Shown here piece by piece: positions 42,031 to 51,812 of a stretch of 64,000 nucleotides of DNA. Under the pieces are notes generated by a model, which worked only from the letters and a program-made list of their open reading frames with translations, had not been told where the DNA came from and searched no databases. Origin of the DNA: CAVSWT01 sp963731745 (GTDB lineage Bacteria > Bacteroidota > Ignavibacteria > Ignavibacteriales > Ignavibacteriaceae); NCBI GenBank assembly GCA_963731745.1, contig CAVSWT010000024.1:314426-378425 (forward strand), written 5' to 3'. Numbering within the stretch: the first letter of the stretch is position 1; each line of letters starts with the position of its first letter. The position numbers and the translations under genes are program-made.

Positions 42031-44071
42031 TTATTCATACAGCATTTTTATAAAAATTCCGCCGATAACACTTCTTGCTTGGAAGGCATCTTTATGGGCA
42101 GTTTTAGTCTCATACCAATCACAAAAAGGAACTCTATCTGGAGTTTCATTTAAATATTGTACAATTGTATGCATATATTTTTCAAAATCTGTTTTATCGT
42201 CATACATCGATGCAAGCCCAAGTCATCCATTCCGGTTTTGTAAAATCAGCTCTATTGTCAAGCGGCAATCCATATTTATTTAATTTGGTTAAATAAAATT
42301 TTAATTCTCTTTCCGCAACTTCAGTTGGAAAAAGATTTAAATTAAATAATTTATCCCAGACTAAATTATACTTCATACTCCACGTTCCCGGTTTATCAAA
42401 AGCTAATTTATAATGGTCGTTATCCAACGCCATCTTCTCCCATTTGATTGAGTAATCTTTTGAAAGCGTTTCATAACTTTTTGCTTTTTCAGGCACTCCA
42501 GCCATTTCACAAATTTTTGAAAAACAATTTAATGCAACAATGGCTTTAACTGACAAATTAGTATTATGCGCTAAGTGGCCTGTAAAGTCGTCAGTGCATA
42601 ATTGGTTTTCAGGATCAAGGCCTTTGGTTTTGAGATACTCAGCCCATTGCTCTAACTTGTTCCAGTATTTCTTTGCGAAGTCAGCTTTGTTTTCCTGTTT
42701 ACATATACCGTAAGTAAGAATTATCATATTACCCGATTCTTCGACCGGCATTTGATATTCTTCTGTTCTTTCACCTCCTCCATATACTTGTCCGTTTGCT
42801 TTCGGATAAGTACCAATGTCGTGCGGTGCAAATGGAAATTTCCATCGCGACATTTCTGCATACTTAAACACAGGAGTTAATAATGCTTTAAGTAATTGCG
42901 GATTGAAATATAAAAAGAATGGTGCTGACGGATATATTACATCCACAGTGCTTATGCAGCCGTTACTAAAATTTTCTTTAGGAAAAAGCATTGGGGTTCC
43001 ATCAATATCTACCGCTAATTTATGAGCAGCGAAAACTTGTCTGTACGCTAATGCGCAAATTGATGCATAATCGTTTCCGCCTTTTAAGTTTAATTCCGAA
43101 ATTAAATTTTTATCAAAATCTTCAGAAGCTTTCATCAAAGTTTGATAATTATTTATTCTTTCTTCTATAACATTATTTATTGACTTACCATTTCTTTTCC
43201 AATATGCTTGTAATTTTCTTTGGAAGAATTCAATTGAATAAACATCATCATATGCTAAAATTGAATAAACTTCTTTAATGTTTTTATCAACTTTTCCCAA
43301 ATTATAAGATAAAGCTTGGACCGGCCATCTAAAATTTCCCTGGCAGGGCATATCAAAATTATCATTTGAAGGTAAATTATTTTTATTGATAAAAGCACTT
43401 CTAATTTCATCTGCAGGTCCAATGGCACTTTGCGGTTCTTGATTTTCAGGAGAAATTAAATAAATGTATCCCCAATCAATTCTTAAGTCATCGCCGCTTT
43501 TTTCAAGAATCGGTTGCTCAGTTGAACCCATCTTTAAAACCGTAGCGCCTCCTAGTTTCAATCTGCCCCAGGTTACTTTTTGCCCAGGATTATCTAAACA
43601 AAGTTCAGCGTCATTATCAACATAAATTGAAACCGCATGTTCTTTATTATCAATAGAATTTATTTGCCAGGATATGTAAGAAGCATCTTCCGAAATCAAA
43701 TCTAATGAATCCGGCAAAAGAGGAGTGGTAAAAATCATTTTTAATTCGATGCCGGCATCGTTAAAAATAAGAATGGTTTGGGTTGGATTAACTATAGTTT
43801 CCGTCAAATTCAATTTAGTAACTTCACCAATATTCCCGCCTAATATTCTGTAAACTTTTCCGTCAATATTTATCATTGAAAAAATACTCATTGTACTTCC
43901 CGTCCAATGCCTTGTATAATCGTCAAGCGGATTATCTGCAAATGACCAAATGCTAAAATAGGGGCTCGCATTTACAAGAGGTATTGCCGGAGGCCGGGTA
44001 ATAGTATTTTGCGCAAAAAGAGAAGGAATATTAAAAAGTATAATTAAAAGAAATAAAACATATTTTTTCAA
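42031..44071 (-). pseudogene. DUF4965/GtaA-like glycoside or glutaminase-family protein, frameshifted
   Basis: The reading frame from 44071 gives 623 residues with a signal peptide (ending PSLFAQ) and the DUF4964/DUF5127/DUF4965 domain series of the GtaA-like family. It ends prematurely at WMTWACIDV. The family's conserved tail continues in another frame: SMYDDKTDFEKY, then NETPDRVPFCDWYETKTA and QARSVIGGIFIKML, with a proper stop at 42031. One base has been gained, or two lost, at about 42200-42212. The tail is fully conserved, so the lesion is recent or an assembly error. The plus-strand ORF over this tail is its shadow. Confidence 0.82.
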
Positions 44072-44345
44072 GGTTAGCTCCGAAATTAATTAGAACGACA
44101 ATCGAAAATTAATTAAGACAATTAAATTTAATAATTCATTATTATACTAACCTATACTTTCACCTAAATATTATTTGCAGACATTTGGTGATGAAGAATA
44201 TTTTTTGCTGTTTAAAGGATTCATATATTTTAAGCTGAGAATTAGAATTCTATTGGCTTGAGAATATTTATTTTTTTAATTAAGATAGTTCAACATTAAT
44301 TCTCCTCTTTTCTCTATCACTTCACGAATAAGTAGATCAGTTATT

Positions 44346-45689
44346 ATGAAAATAAGATTAATAATATTTTTAATTCTTTCTGCAAGCTGCTTATTGACTG
44401 CTCAAGCTCAATCTTTAAAATTTGATCGTTTATCTGTTCAAAATGGTTTATCCGAGAATTTAGTCAGTTGTATCTTTCAGGATAGTAAAGGATTTATGTG
44501 GTTCGGAACGCAGGACGGATTAAATAGATACGATGGTTATAAATTTAAAGTATTTAGACACGAACCTGGAAATATGAATAGCCTAAGTGATTACGCAGTT
44601 AATGCAATACTGGAGGATGATTCCGGTTTTATTTGGATTGCTACACGTAACGGCCTAAATAAATTTAATCCTCAAACTGAAATCTTTAAAAACTTTCAAT
44701 TCAGCAAAAACAAAAAAAATACCTTATCAGATAATTTTATAACGGCTATCATAACTGATACTAAAAATAATCTCTGGATAGGAACTAAAAATGGTTTAAA
44801 TAGACTAGATCTTAAAAACTACAAATTTTCTGAATTTAAAAATGAACCGTCAGACTCTCAAAGTTTGAGCGCAAATTATATTACCTCAATTTACTTCAGC
44901 AGCGATGGAAATTTATGGATAGGCACTTTTAACGGTTTAAATAAATTTAATTCGAACTCCTCAAATTTTACGAGATACATGACAGACTCAGAAGATAAAA
45001 ATAAAGTTGTCACTTTTACTATTTATTCTATTGTTGAAGATAAAAATAAAAATTTATGGATAGGAACGCACAATGGTTTAGACCTGTTCCCTAAAAACGA
45101 TGCAAAGAATTTTATACGCCATCAGCATTCAAACGATGTAAATTCATTAAGCAATAATCATGTGGGTAACATTAATATTGATAATTCCGGAATTCTATGG
45201 GTTACAACAAGAGGCGGAGGATTAAATAAATTTGATCCGAATAAAAATATTTTTGAAAGGTACATGCATATTGAAAATAGTGAGTATAGTATTGGTTCAA
45301 ATTATTTATCCTCACTTTATATTGATTTGTCAGGCGTTATTTGGATAGGTATTGAAAATGAAGGCTTAAACAAATTATCACCCAAAGCTCAAAAATTTAT
45401 TCACATACACAAAAATGAAAATGACCAAGCAAGTTTAAATAGTAATTCTATCCAATGTTTTTTTGAGGATCAGGAAGGCTATCTATGGGTTGGAACCGAT
45501 GCAGGATTAAACCAATCAATTTCAAAAGACAATTTCAAAAACAGTCCACAAATCAATTTCAATTTTAAAAATATAAATTCACATGAACTTGGCAATAAAC
45601 CGATTACTTCCATGATCGAAGATTTAGAAGGAAATTTTTGGATAGGTACTTTTGGTTATGGATTGTTTAAGATAGACAAAGTCATCTAA
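44346..45689 (+). CDS. Hybrid two-component propeller sensor, 5' part of a frameshifted gene
   Basis: This is the sensor half of a hybrid two-component system (HTCS). A signal peptide (ending LTAQAQ) precedes repeated propeller units of about 45 residues, each with an LWIGTxxGLNKF-type core, as in GFMWFGTQDGLNRYDG, FIWIATRNGLNKF and LWIGTFNGLNKF. The frame ends at DKVI, but the +2 frame continues with KSSKKITQFINQPNN and runs straight into the next ORF's start. A single base shift in 45675-45687 breaks one gene in two. It is divergent from the glycosidase-type genes, the usual position of an HTCS regulating polysaccharide use. Confidence 0.85.
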   Translation: MKIRLIIFLILSASCLLTAQAQSLKFDRLSVQNGLSENLVSCIFQDSKGFMWFGTQDGLNRYDGYKFKVFRHEPGNMNSLSDYAVNAILEDDSGFIWIATRNGLNKFNPQTEIFKNFQFSKNKKNTLSDNFITAIITDTKNNLWIGTKNGLNRLDLKNYKFSEFKNEPSDSQSLSANYITSIYFSSDGNLWIGTFNGLNKFNSNSSNFTRYMTDSEDKNKVVTFTIYSIVEDKNKNLWIGTHNGLDLFPKNDAKNFIRHQHSNDVNSLSNNHVGNINIDNSGILWVTTRGGGLNKFDPNKNIFERYMHIENSEYSIGSNYLSSLYIDLSGVIWIGIENEGLNKLSPKAQKFIHIHKNENDQASLNSNSIQCFFEDQEGYLWVGTDAGLNQSISKDNFKNSPQINFNFKNINSHELGNKPITSMIEDLEGNFWIGTFGYGLFKIDKVI

Positions 45690-45723
45690 AAAAATTACTC
45701 AATTTATTAATCAGCCGAATAAT

Positions 45724-48534
45724 ATGAATAGCTTGAGCCATAATTATATTCATACTTTATATCTTGATAAGGAAGATAAAATATGGATTGGAACAGGCCT
45801 AGGCGGATTAGTAAAATTTGATCCCGATAATAATGAATTTAAAACTTTTAAACCAAATCCTAATGACACAAATAGCATAAGCAGTGTTGAAGTTAATTCG
45901 ATTATTGAAGAAGGTAAATATCTTTGGGTCGGTACTACAACCGGAGGTCTAAATAAATTCGATAAAGAAAAAGAAATTTTTACTGTCTATAAACACGATC
46001 CCCAAAAATTAGAAAGCATAAGCAGCACCAGAATAAATACACTCTACAAAGATAAATTAGGAAATCTTTGGATTGGAACTTTCGGCGGCGGACTAAATGA
46101 GTTTGTTAAGAGAGAGAATAGTTTTATTCATTACACGACCAAAGACGGGCTTCCTAGTAACACAATAGTAAGCATTGCTGGCGATGATAAAGGAAATTTA
46201 TGGCTTAGCACGACCAACGGAATTTCAAAATTCAATCCTGATAAAAAATCTTTTAAAAATTATAATGTTAGCGATGGACTGCAGGCGAATGAATTTATTG
46301 AAAATTCTATTTTTAAAAATCCCAAAACCGGCTATATATATTTGGGCGGCATAAACGGCTTTAATGTTTTTCATCCTGACAGCCTTAAAGAAGATAATTA
46401 TGCACCGAAGATAGAGATTACTGATTTTAAAATATACAATAAATCTGTTCCTATAGGGAATTACAGTGACGGAAGTGAATCTCCATTGAAAAAAAATATT
46501 TCCTATCTTCATGAAATCACTCTTCCTTATGACAACGATGTTTTTTCATTTGAATTTGCTTCGCTTCATTTTGCAAATCCATCAAAAAACAAATATGCAT
46601 ATAAAATGGAGGGATTTGATAAAGATTGGATTCAAGCAGGTACAAATAATTCGGCTTCATATACAAACCTGGATCCAGGATCGTATATGTTTAAAGTGAA
46701 AGGAACCAATAGTGACGGTATTTGGAACGCACAAGAAGCTTCCATCAAAATAAATATAACACCGCCGTGGTGGCTAACCTGGTGGGCTTATTTAATTTAT
46801 GCTTCAATTTTTATTGCCGGCTTAGTTACGGTGAGAAGATATGAAGTAAACAGGATAAAACTAAAAAACGATTTAAAATTAAAAGAATTTGAAACTAATA
46901 AATTAAACGAAGTTGATAAACTTAAATCAAGATTCTTTGCAAATATCTCACATGAATTTCGCACTCCATTAACTTTAATATTGGGATTGCTAGAAAAATA
47001 TTTAAAGAAACCTTCAAATGATTCTTCTGACTTTAAAGTCATGAAGAAGAATGCACAAAGGCTGCTTCAATTAATTAATCAGATATTGGAGCTGTCTAAA
47101 ATTGAATCCGGAAATGTCAGGTTAAAAGTTCAGAAAACTGAATTTTATAGATTCACAAATAGAATAGTCGCTTCCTTCATTTCACTGGCAGAACATAAAC
47201 AGATTAAATTAAAATTTAACGATCAACAAGTTTCAAAAAATGATTTTCTTGATGAATTATATATTTATATAGATAGAGAAAAAATTGAGACGGTTATTTA
47301 TAATTTACTTTCAAATGCTTTAAAATTTACACCGGCGTTTGAAAAAGTTTTAGTGAATTTAATTAGGCATGAGTCTGAGGTTGAATTAAGAGTAACTAAT
47401 ACTGGTATAAGCATTCCAAAAGATAGGCTCTCTTTTGTATTTGATAGATTTTATCAAGTAGATGAAAGCAGTTCCAAAGCTTATGAAGGAACGGGAATAG
47501 GCTTAGCTCTAGTAAAAGAATTAACTGAATTGCATCATGGTAAAATTATGGTTGATAGTTTGTCTGGTGTTGAAACAACTTTTTATTTCACCTTACCGCT
47601 TGGTAAAAATCATTTTACTGCAGATCAATTAATAGAAAATGATAACAGCTTTATTGAAGAAGAAACAATTGACCAGTCTTCATTGACTGAAGAAGAAAAT
47701 ACGCTGAATAATGAAGCCAAAATTAAATCTGTTTCTAACGCATCGAAATTATCAAATGGACATGCGAACTTAGTCCTGGTTGTGGAAGATCATTTCGATT
47801 TAAGAAATTTTATTTGTGAACAGCTTGAAAATGATTATACCATAATTGAAGCTGAGGACGGCGAAAAAGGATTGAAACTTGCTGAGGAATTTATTCCTGA
47901 TCTTGTAGTTAGTGATATCATGATGCCTAAAATGGATGGTTATGATTTATGTAAAGAATTAAAATCAAATTTAAAAACTAACCATATACCAGTAATACTT
48001 TTAACAGCAAAAGCGGGAATGGAAAATAAGCTTGAAGGTTTGGAAATAGGCGCCGATGATTATTTAATCAAACCGTTTAACACTGATGAATTGATAGCCA
48101 GGGTTAAAAATTTAATTCACATTCGTCAGCAAATGAGAGAAAAATTTCAATCAGAAATGATCTTAAAACCTGCGGCAGTTATTGTCCCTTCTAATCAAAA
48201 ACTATTTATTGAAAAGCTGACAAGAACGATTGAAGAACATATCGAAGATGAAAATTTAAGTGTTGAAATATTATGTAACAAAATTGGATTGAGCAGATCA
48301 CAGCTTCATAGAAAAGTTAAAGCAATTTGTAATCAATCAACCAGCGAGTTCATTCGTTCATTCCGATTGCAGCGCGCGGCTGATCTAATTAAACAGAATG
48401 CAGGTAATATGGCGGAAATATCTTACAAAGTTGGATTTAACAGTCAGGCTTATTTTACAAAATCTTTTCAGGAAATGTATGGATGTACGCCGGGCGATTA
48501 TAAAAAGAAAAATTTAAACTTATCTTTAGAATAA
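45724..48534 (+). CDS. Hybrid two-component sensor kinase/AraC regulator, 3' part
   Basis: This 936-residue part continues the propeller, then has a Y_Y_Y domain (YAYKMEGFDKDW, SYTNLDPGSYMFKVKG) and one membrane helix (WWLTWWAYLIYASIFIAGLV). The HisKA domain carries the phosphorylated His410 in ANISHEFRTPLT, and the HATPase has NLLSNALKFT and GTGIGLALVKE. A receiver with Asp731 in LVVSDIMMPKMDG and a C-terminal AraC HTH (LSVEILCNKIGLSRSQLHRK) complete it. This is the complete HTCS architecture. The ATG at 45724 is only the first ATG; the true frame is open back to 45676. The shift separates the 5' part, so full function requires read-through or correction. Confidence 0.9.
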   Translation: MNSLSHNYIHTLYLDKEDKIWIGTGLGGLVKFDPDNNEFKTFKPNPNDTNSISSVEVNSIIEEGKYLWVGTTTGGLNKFDKEKEIFTVYKHDPQKLESISSTRINTLYKDKLGNLWIGTFGGGLNEFVKRENSFIHYTTKDGLPSNTIVSIAGDDKGNLWLSTTNGISKFNPDKKSFKNYNVSDGLQANEFIENSIFKNPKTGYIYLGGINGFNVFHPDSLKEDNYAPKIEITDFKIYNKSVPIGNYSDGSESPLKKNISYLHEITLPYDNDVFSFEFASLHFANPSKNKYAYKMEGFDKDWIQAGTNNSASYTNLDPGSYMFKVKGTNSDGIWNAQEASIKINITPPWWLTWWAYLIYASIFIAGLVTVRRYEVNRIKLKNDLKLKEFETNKLNEVDKLKSRFFANISHEFRTPLTLILGLLEKYLKKPSNDSSDFKVMKKNAQRLLQLINQILELSKIESGNVRLKVQKTEFYRFTNRIVASFISLAEHKQIKLKFNDQQVSKNDFLDELYIYIDREKIETVIYNLLSNALKFTPAFEKVLVNLIRHESEVELRVTNTGISIPKDRLSFVFDRFYQVDESSSKAYEGTGIGLALVKELTELHHGKIMVDSLSGVETTFYFTLPLGKNHFTADQLIENDNSFIEEETIDQSSLTEEENTLNNEAKIKSVSNASKLSNGHANLVLVVEDHFDLRNFICEQLENDYTIIEAEDGEKGLKLAEEFIPDLVVSDIMMPKMDGYDLCKELKSNLKTNHIPVILLTAKAGMENKLEGLEIGADDYLIKPFNTDELIARVKNLIHIRQQMREKFQSEMILKPAAVIVPSNQKLFIEKLTRTIEEHIEDENLSVEILCNKIGLSRSQLHRKVKAICNQSTSEFIRSFRLQRAADLIKQNAGNMAEISYKVGFNSQAYFTKSFQEMYGCTPGDYKKKNLNLSLE

Positions 48535-48582
48535 AAGAATTTAAAATGTAACTAAATAATTAATTTAGAGTTAGGAGAAGAA

Positions 48583-49317
48583 ATGTTTAGAATAATTTAT
48601 TTAATTCCTGCGATACTTTTTATGCTTGTCTCCGCTATGGCACAAAATAATTTCGAAAAAGATACTATCAAAACCAGCGATGGGAATTTGGAAATTACTT
48701 TTATCGGACACGGTTCGCTCATGTTTACATTTGATAATAAAATAATTCATATTGACCCTTTCAGCAAATTAGCGGATTATTCTGAATTACCTAAAGCTGA
48801 TTTAATTCTTATAACGCATCATCATGGAGATCATTGCGACCCAACTGCAATTGAAAAAATTAAGAATGACAAAACAAAAATTCTTTTAACAAAACTATGT
48901 TCGGAAAAGATACCTGACGGAATAATTATGCAAAATGGTGATGATAAAGAAATTGATGGATTAAAAATTTCAGCAGTTCCTGCTTACAATCTTGTACATA
49001 AAAGAGAAAATGGCGAACCGTTCCACGCAAAAGGTGAATGTAACGGTTATGTTATCACTTTTGGTGATAAAAAGGTTTACGTTGCCGGCGACACGGAAAA
49101 TACTCCTGAAATGAAAGCATTAAAAAATATTGATATAGCATTTTTGCCAATGAATCTTCCTTACACAATGACACCTGAAATGGTTGCCGATGCTGCTAAA
49201 GCATTTCAGCCGAAAATATTATATCCTTATCATACCGGAGATACTGATGTCTCAAAACTGGTTGATTTAATGAAAGATACAAAGGAAGTGGAAGTAAGAA
49301 TTAGAAAGATGAAATAA
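48583..49317 (+). CDS. MBL-fold metal-dependent hydrolase (UlaG-like)
   Basis: The 244-residue protein is a metallo-beta-lactamase-fold hydrolase with an N-terminal signal peptide ending SAMAQ. The metal motif HHHGDH (residues 79-84, HxHxDH) is followed by YVAGDTENTPEM and ILYPYHTGDTDVSK, as in the UlaG-like/YtkL branch. These usually act on phosphodiesters or lactones; the substrate is unknown. It lies 48 bp after the HTCS gene in the same direction, with an AGGAG ribosome site. It could be part of that locus, although a promoter in the short gap cannot be ruled out. Confidence 0.88.
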   Translation: MFRIIYLIPAILFMLVSAMAQNNFEKDTIKTSDGNLEITFIGHGSLMFTFDNKIIHIDPFSKLADYSELPKADLILITHHHGDHCDPTAIEKIKNDKTKILLTKLCSEKIPDGIIMQNGDDKEIDGLKISAVPAYNLVHKRENGEPFHAKGECNGYVITFGDKKVYVAGDTENTPEMKALKNIDIAFLPMNLPYTMTPEMVADAAKAFQPKILYPYHTGDTDVSKLVDLMKDTKEVEVRIRKMK

Positions 49318-49631
49318 ACAAATTAGTGTTTTCGTGATTATAGATTCTATGGAATATTTATGAACAGATTTTCATAAATATTTACTAGTTCATTTGTTCT
49401 ATTTTTAAATTATTTTTTTTTAATTTCATAGTACATTCATTTAACTAGCAAAATTAAATTTTACAAATATCTTTCCGCTCAAATCAGCATAAATGCTGAA
49501 ATCTATTCTAGCATTGTCTCATCAATTCTGCAATGCAACATATATTATATAATTTGAAACAATTTTGAAATAATCTCATTCTATTTTCAACCAAGTTTCA
49601 CCTATAAAAAAAATCCACTGGAGGTGAAACT
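49318..49631. other. AT-rich intergenic region
   Basis: This 314-base stretch contains a perfect 12-bp AT-rich hairpin at 49353-49382 and a GGAGGTG ribosome site for the next gene at its end. Nothing else is recognised. Confidence 0.6.
49353..49382. terminator. Long AT-rich hairpin, possible terminator
   Basis: AATATTTATGAA and its perfect complement TTCATAAATATT surround a 6-base loop. No strong T-run follows, so the terminator role is uncertain. Confidence 0.35.
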
Positions 49632-51782
49632 ATGTTATCAAAGAGGATACTTTTCTTTTTTATAATTAATTGCTGCTCTGTCATAATGGCGCAAAGTGGG
49701 TGGACATGGCAAAATCCACTTCCTCAAGGTAATAATATTAATAGCGTTTTTTTTAGGGACGCAGATAATATTATTGCAGGTTCTAGCTATGGAACAGTAT
49801 TATCGAGCTCAGATGCCGGTGAAAATTGGGATGTAAATGTTTACTCACTTTATCAACCTAGCGGAAGTAATAATTCAGACTCACCCATAAAAGATATTTA
49901 TTATATTAATCCTTCAACCGGTTGGATGCTTTTAAATTCAAATGTCTTTAAAACAACTGATGGTGGAGTTACGTGGGATTCTTATAAAATTAGAGACTTC
50001 GCTTTTTTTAACAGATTAAGTTTTGTAAATGAAAATACCGGCTATGCAATCACGGGAACAGGGGATGTTTCCAAAACAATTGATGGCGGTATTACCTGGA
50101 GTAATTTAACTCAAACAACAAGTCATTCTTCATACGCATTCTTTTTTTCTAGTGAAAATCGCGGCTGCAATGTTGCAGAATTAGGGAGAATTCAAACTAC
50201 AACTGATGGAGGTATAACGTGGAATGCGCAAGTCAGCGGTACGACTAGTGATCTTCAATCCGTTTATTTTGTTGATGACTTAAACGGCTGGGCAGTCGGC
50301 AGCCAGGGAACAATCCTAAATACAACTGACGGTGGAGTAAATTGGAATCCTCAAACAAGCAATTCAACAACAAGATTGTATGACGTACAATTTTTAGGTT
50401 CAAATTTTGGATACATAGTTGGGCAATATGGCGTTACAATAAAAACAACAAATGGGGGAATCACCTGGGACACTTCAAATGTCGGAATGAATGTAAATTT
50501 ATTGCGGGTAAATTTTTACGACGATAACAAAGGCGTTGCCGTTGGAAGCGGTGGTGTTATCTTCACTACAAACGACGGGGGAACCACCTGGGTTAAAAGG
50601 TATGAAGGTACTTACTCAACAATTTACAAAGTTTATTTTAAAGATAAGGATAATGGATTTGCAATTGGTGATTACGGAACTTTCATGCAAACCAGTGATG
50701 GTGGAAAAAATTGGGATTTACAAATTTTTGATAAAAATGATTTTTATCAAGATTTAAATTTTGTAAATGATAACTACGGCTGGATATGCGGATACGGTGC
50801 AAAGATTCTTAAAACTACGAACGGCGGAATTGATTGGGAAACTAAAAATTCTGTAGGCGGTTATAAAACTTTAAATAGTGTATCATTCACAGATACCAGC
50901 AATGGATGGTTTGCCGGTACACTTGGTTTTATGCTTAAGACAAATGATGGCGGATCAACATTGGATACTATTACACAATTTACTTCAAGAGATATAAACG
51001 CTGTTAAATTTTTTGATCAGAATACTGGAGTAGTTGTCGGAGATAAGGGAACAATTTTTAAAACAACCGATAGTGGAATTTCCTGGGACACAATTAACAG
51101 CGGTGTGACTGCAGATTTGTATTCTCTTAGTTTTATAAATTCATCAACGGGTTGGTCTTGCGGTTCGGATACCACTGTTTTAAAAACTACTGATGGCGGC
51201 AGTACATGGACACCAGTTAGTTTAAATAGAAAAGTACTAGTACTTACAAAATTATATGCAATCTCATTTAGTGATGAAAATAATGGATGGGTTACAGGTG
51301 AATATGGTGCTCTTATTCATACCACTGATGGAGGGATAAATTGGGAACAACAATATCCTCCCGCATTTAGGGCATATAGAACCATTTTCTTTTTAGATGA
51401 TCAAACAGGTTGGGTAGCCGGAGATGGCGGAACAATCTTAAACACAACTTCTGCAGGTAAAATTATTAATACAACCAGCATCTCTGAAAAAAATAATCGT
51501 CCCTCAGAATTTCTATTATATCAAAATTATCCCAACCCCTTTAATCCCACAACAAAAATAAAATATACTGTCCCTTTCGTAGAGTCGCATCGCGATGCGT
51601 CTGTTCAATTATTAATTTATGATATCCTTGGAAGAGTAGTTGCGATCTTGGTTAATGAACAAAAGCAGCCGGGAACTTATGAAGCGAATTTTAATGGAAG
51701 CAAATTTTCAAGCGGAGTTTATTTCTATCAGCTAAAAGTTGGGCAGTTAGTTCAAACTAAAAAATTAGTTTTATTAAAATAA
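49632..51782 (+). CDS. T9SS cargo: YCF48/BNR beta-propeller protein
   Basis: The 716-residue protein has a signal peptide and at least a dozen repeats of about 45 residues with TTDGGxxW and GxxGTIxxT cores (YCF48-type). These build two propeller-like units. The C-terminal 85 residues are a T9SS type A sorting domain: YQNYPNPFNPTTKIKYTVP, IYDILGRVVAILVNEQKQPG, SGVYFYQLKVG and KKLVLLK. It is thus probably exported to the surface or medium by the type IX system. The role of the propeller is unknown. Between the first two CTD strands a palindrome (51580-51602) is translated as RSHRDA-like residues. A GGAGGTG ribosome site supports the ATG. Confidence 0.9.
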   Translation: MLSKRILFFFIINCCSVIMAQSGWTWQNPLPQGNNINSVFFRDADNIIAGSSYGTVLSSSDAGENWDVNVYSLYQPSGSNNSDSPIKDIYYINPSTGWMLLNSNVFKTTDGGVTWDSYKIRDFAFFNRLSFVNENTGYAITGTGDVSKTIDGGITWSNLTQTTSHSSYAFFFSSENRGCNVAELGRIQTTTDGGITWNAQVSGTTSDLQSVYFVDDLNGWAVGSQGTILNTTDGGVNWNPQTSNSTTRLYDVQFLGSNFGYIVGQYGVTIKTTNGGITWDTSNVGMNVNLLRVNFYDDNKGVAVGSGGVIFTTNDGGTTWVKRYEGTYSTIYKVYFKDKDNGFAIGDYGTFMQTSDGGKNWDLQIFDKNDFYQDLNFVNDNYGWICGYGAKILKTTNGGIDWETKNSVGGYKTLNSVSFTDTSNGWFAGTLGFMLKTNDGGSTLDTITQFTSRDINAVKFFDQNTGVVVGDKGTIFKTTDSGISWDTINSGVTADLYSLSFINSSTGWSCGSDTTVLKTTDGGSTWTPVSLNRKVLVLTKLYAISFSDENNGWVTGEYGALIHTTDGGINWEQQYPPAFRAYRTIFFLDDQTGWVAGDGGTILNTTSAGKIINTTSISEKNNRPSEFLLYQNYPNPFNPTTKIKYTVPFVESHRDASVQLLIYDILGRVVAILVNEQKQPGTYEANFNGSKFSSGVYFYQLKVGQLVQTKKLVLLK
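51580..51602. repeat. Palindrome inserted in a T9SS CTD
   Basis: CGCATCGCGATGCG is a perfect 14-base palindrome, flanked by AGAGT and TCT. It is the remnant of an AGAGACGC...GCGTCTCT element, translated within the sorting domain. Confidence 0.7.
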
Positions 51783-51812
51783 AATAAGATAATTATGTAA
51801 AGGAGTGTTTTA

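Noticed and set aside
41981..42283. Plus-strand frame of 100 residues
   Set aside because: It is the reverse shadow of the conserved tail of the frameshifted DUF4965 gene.
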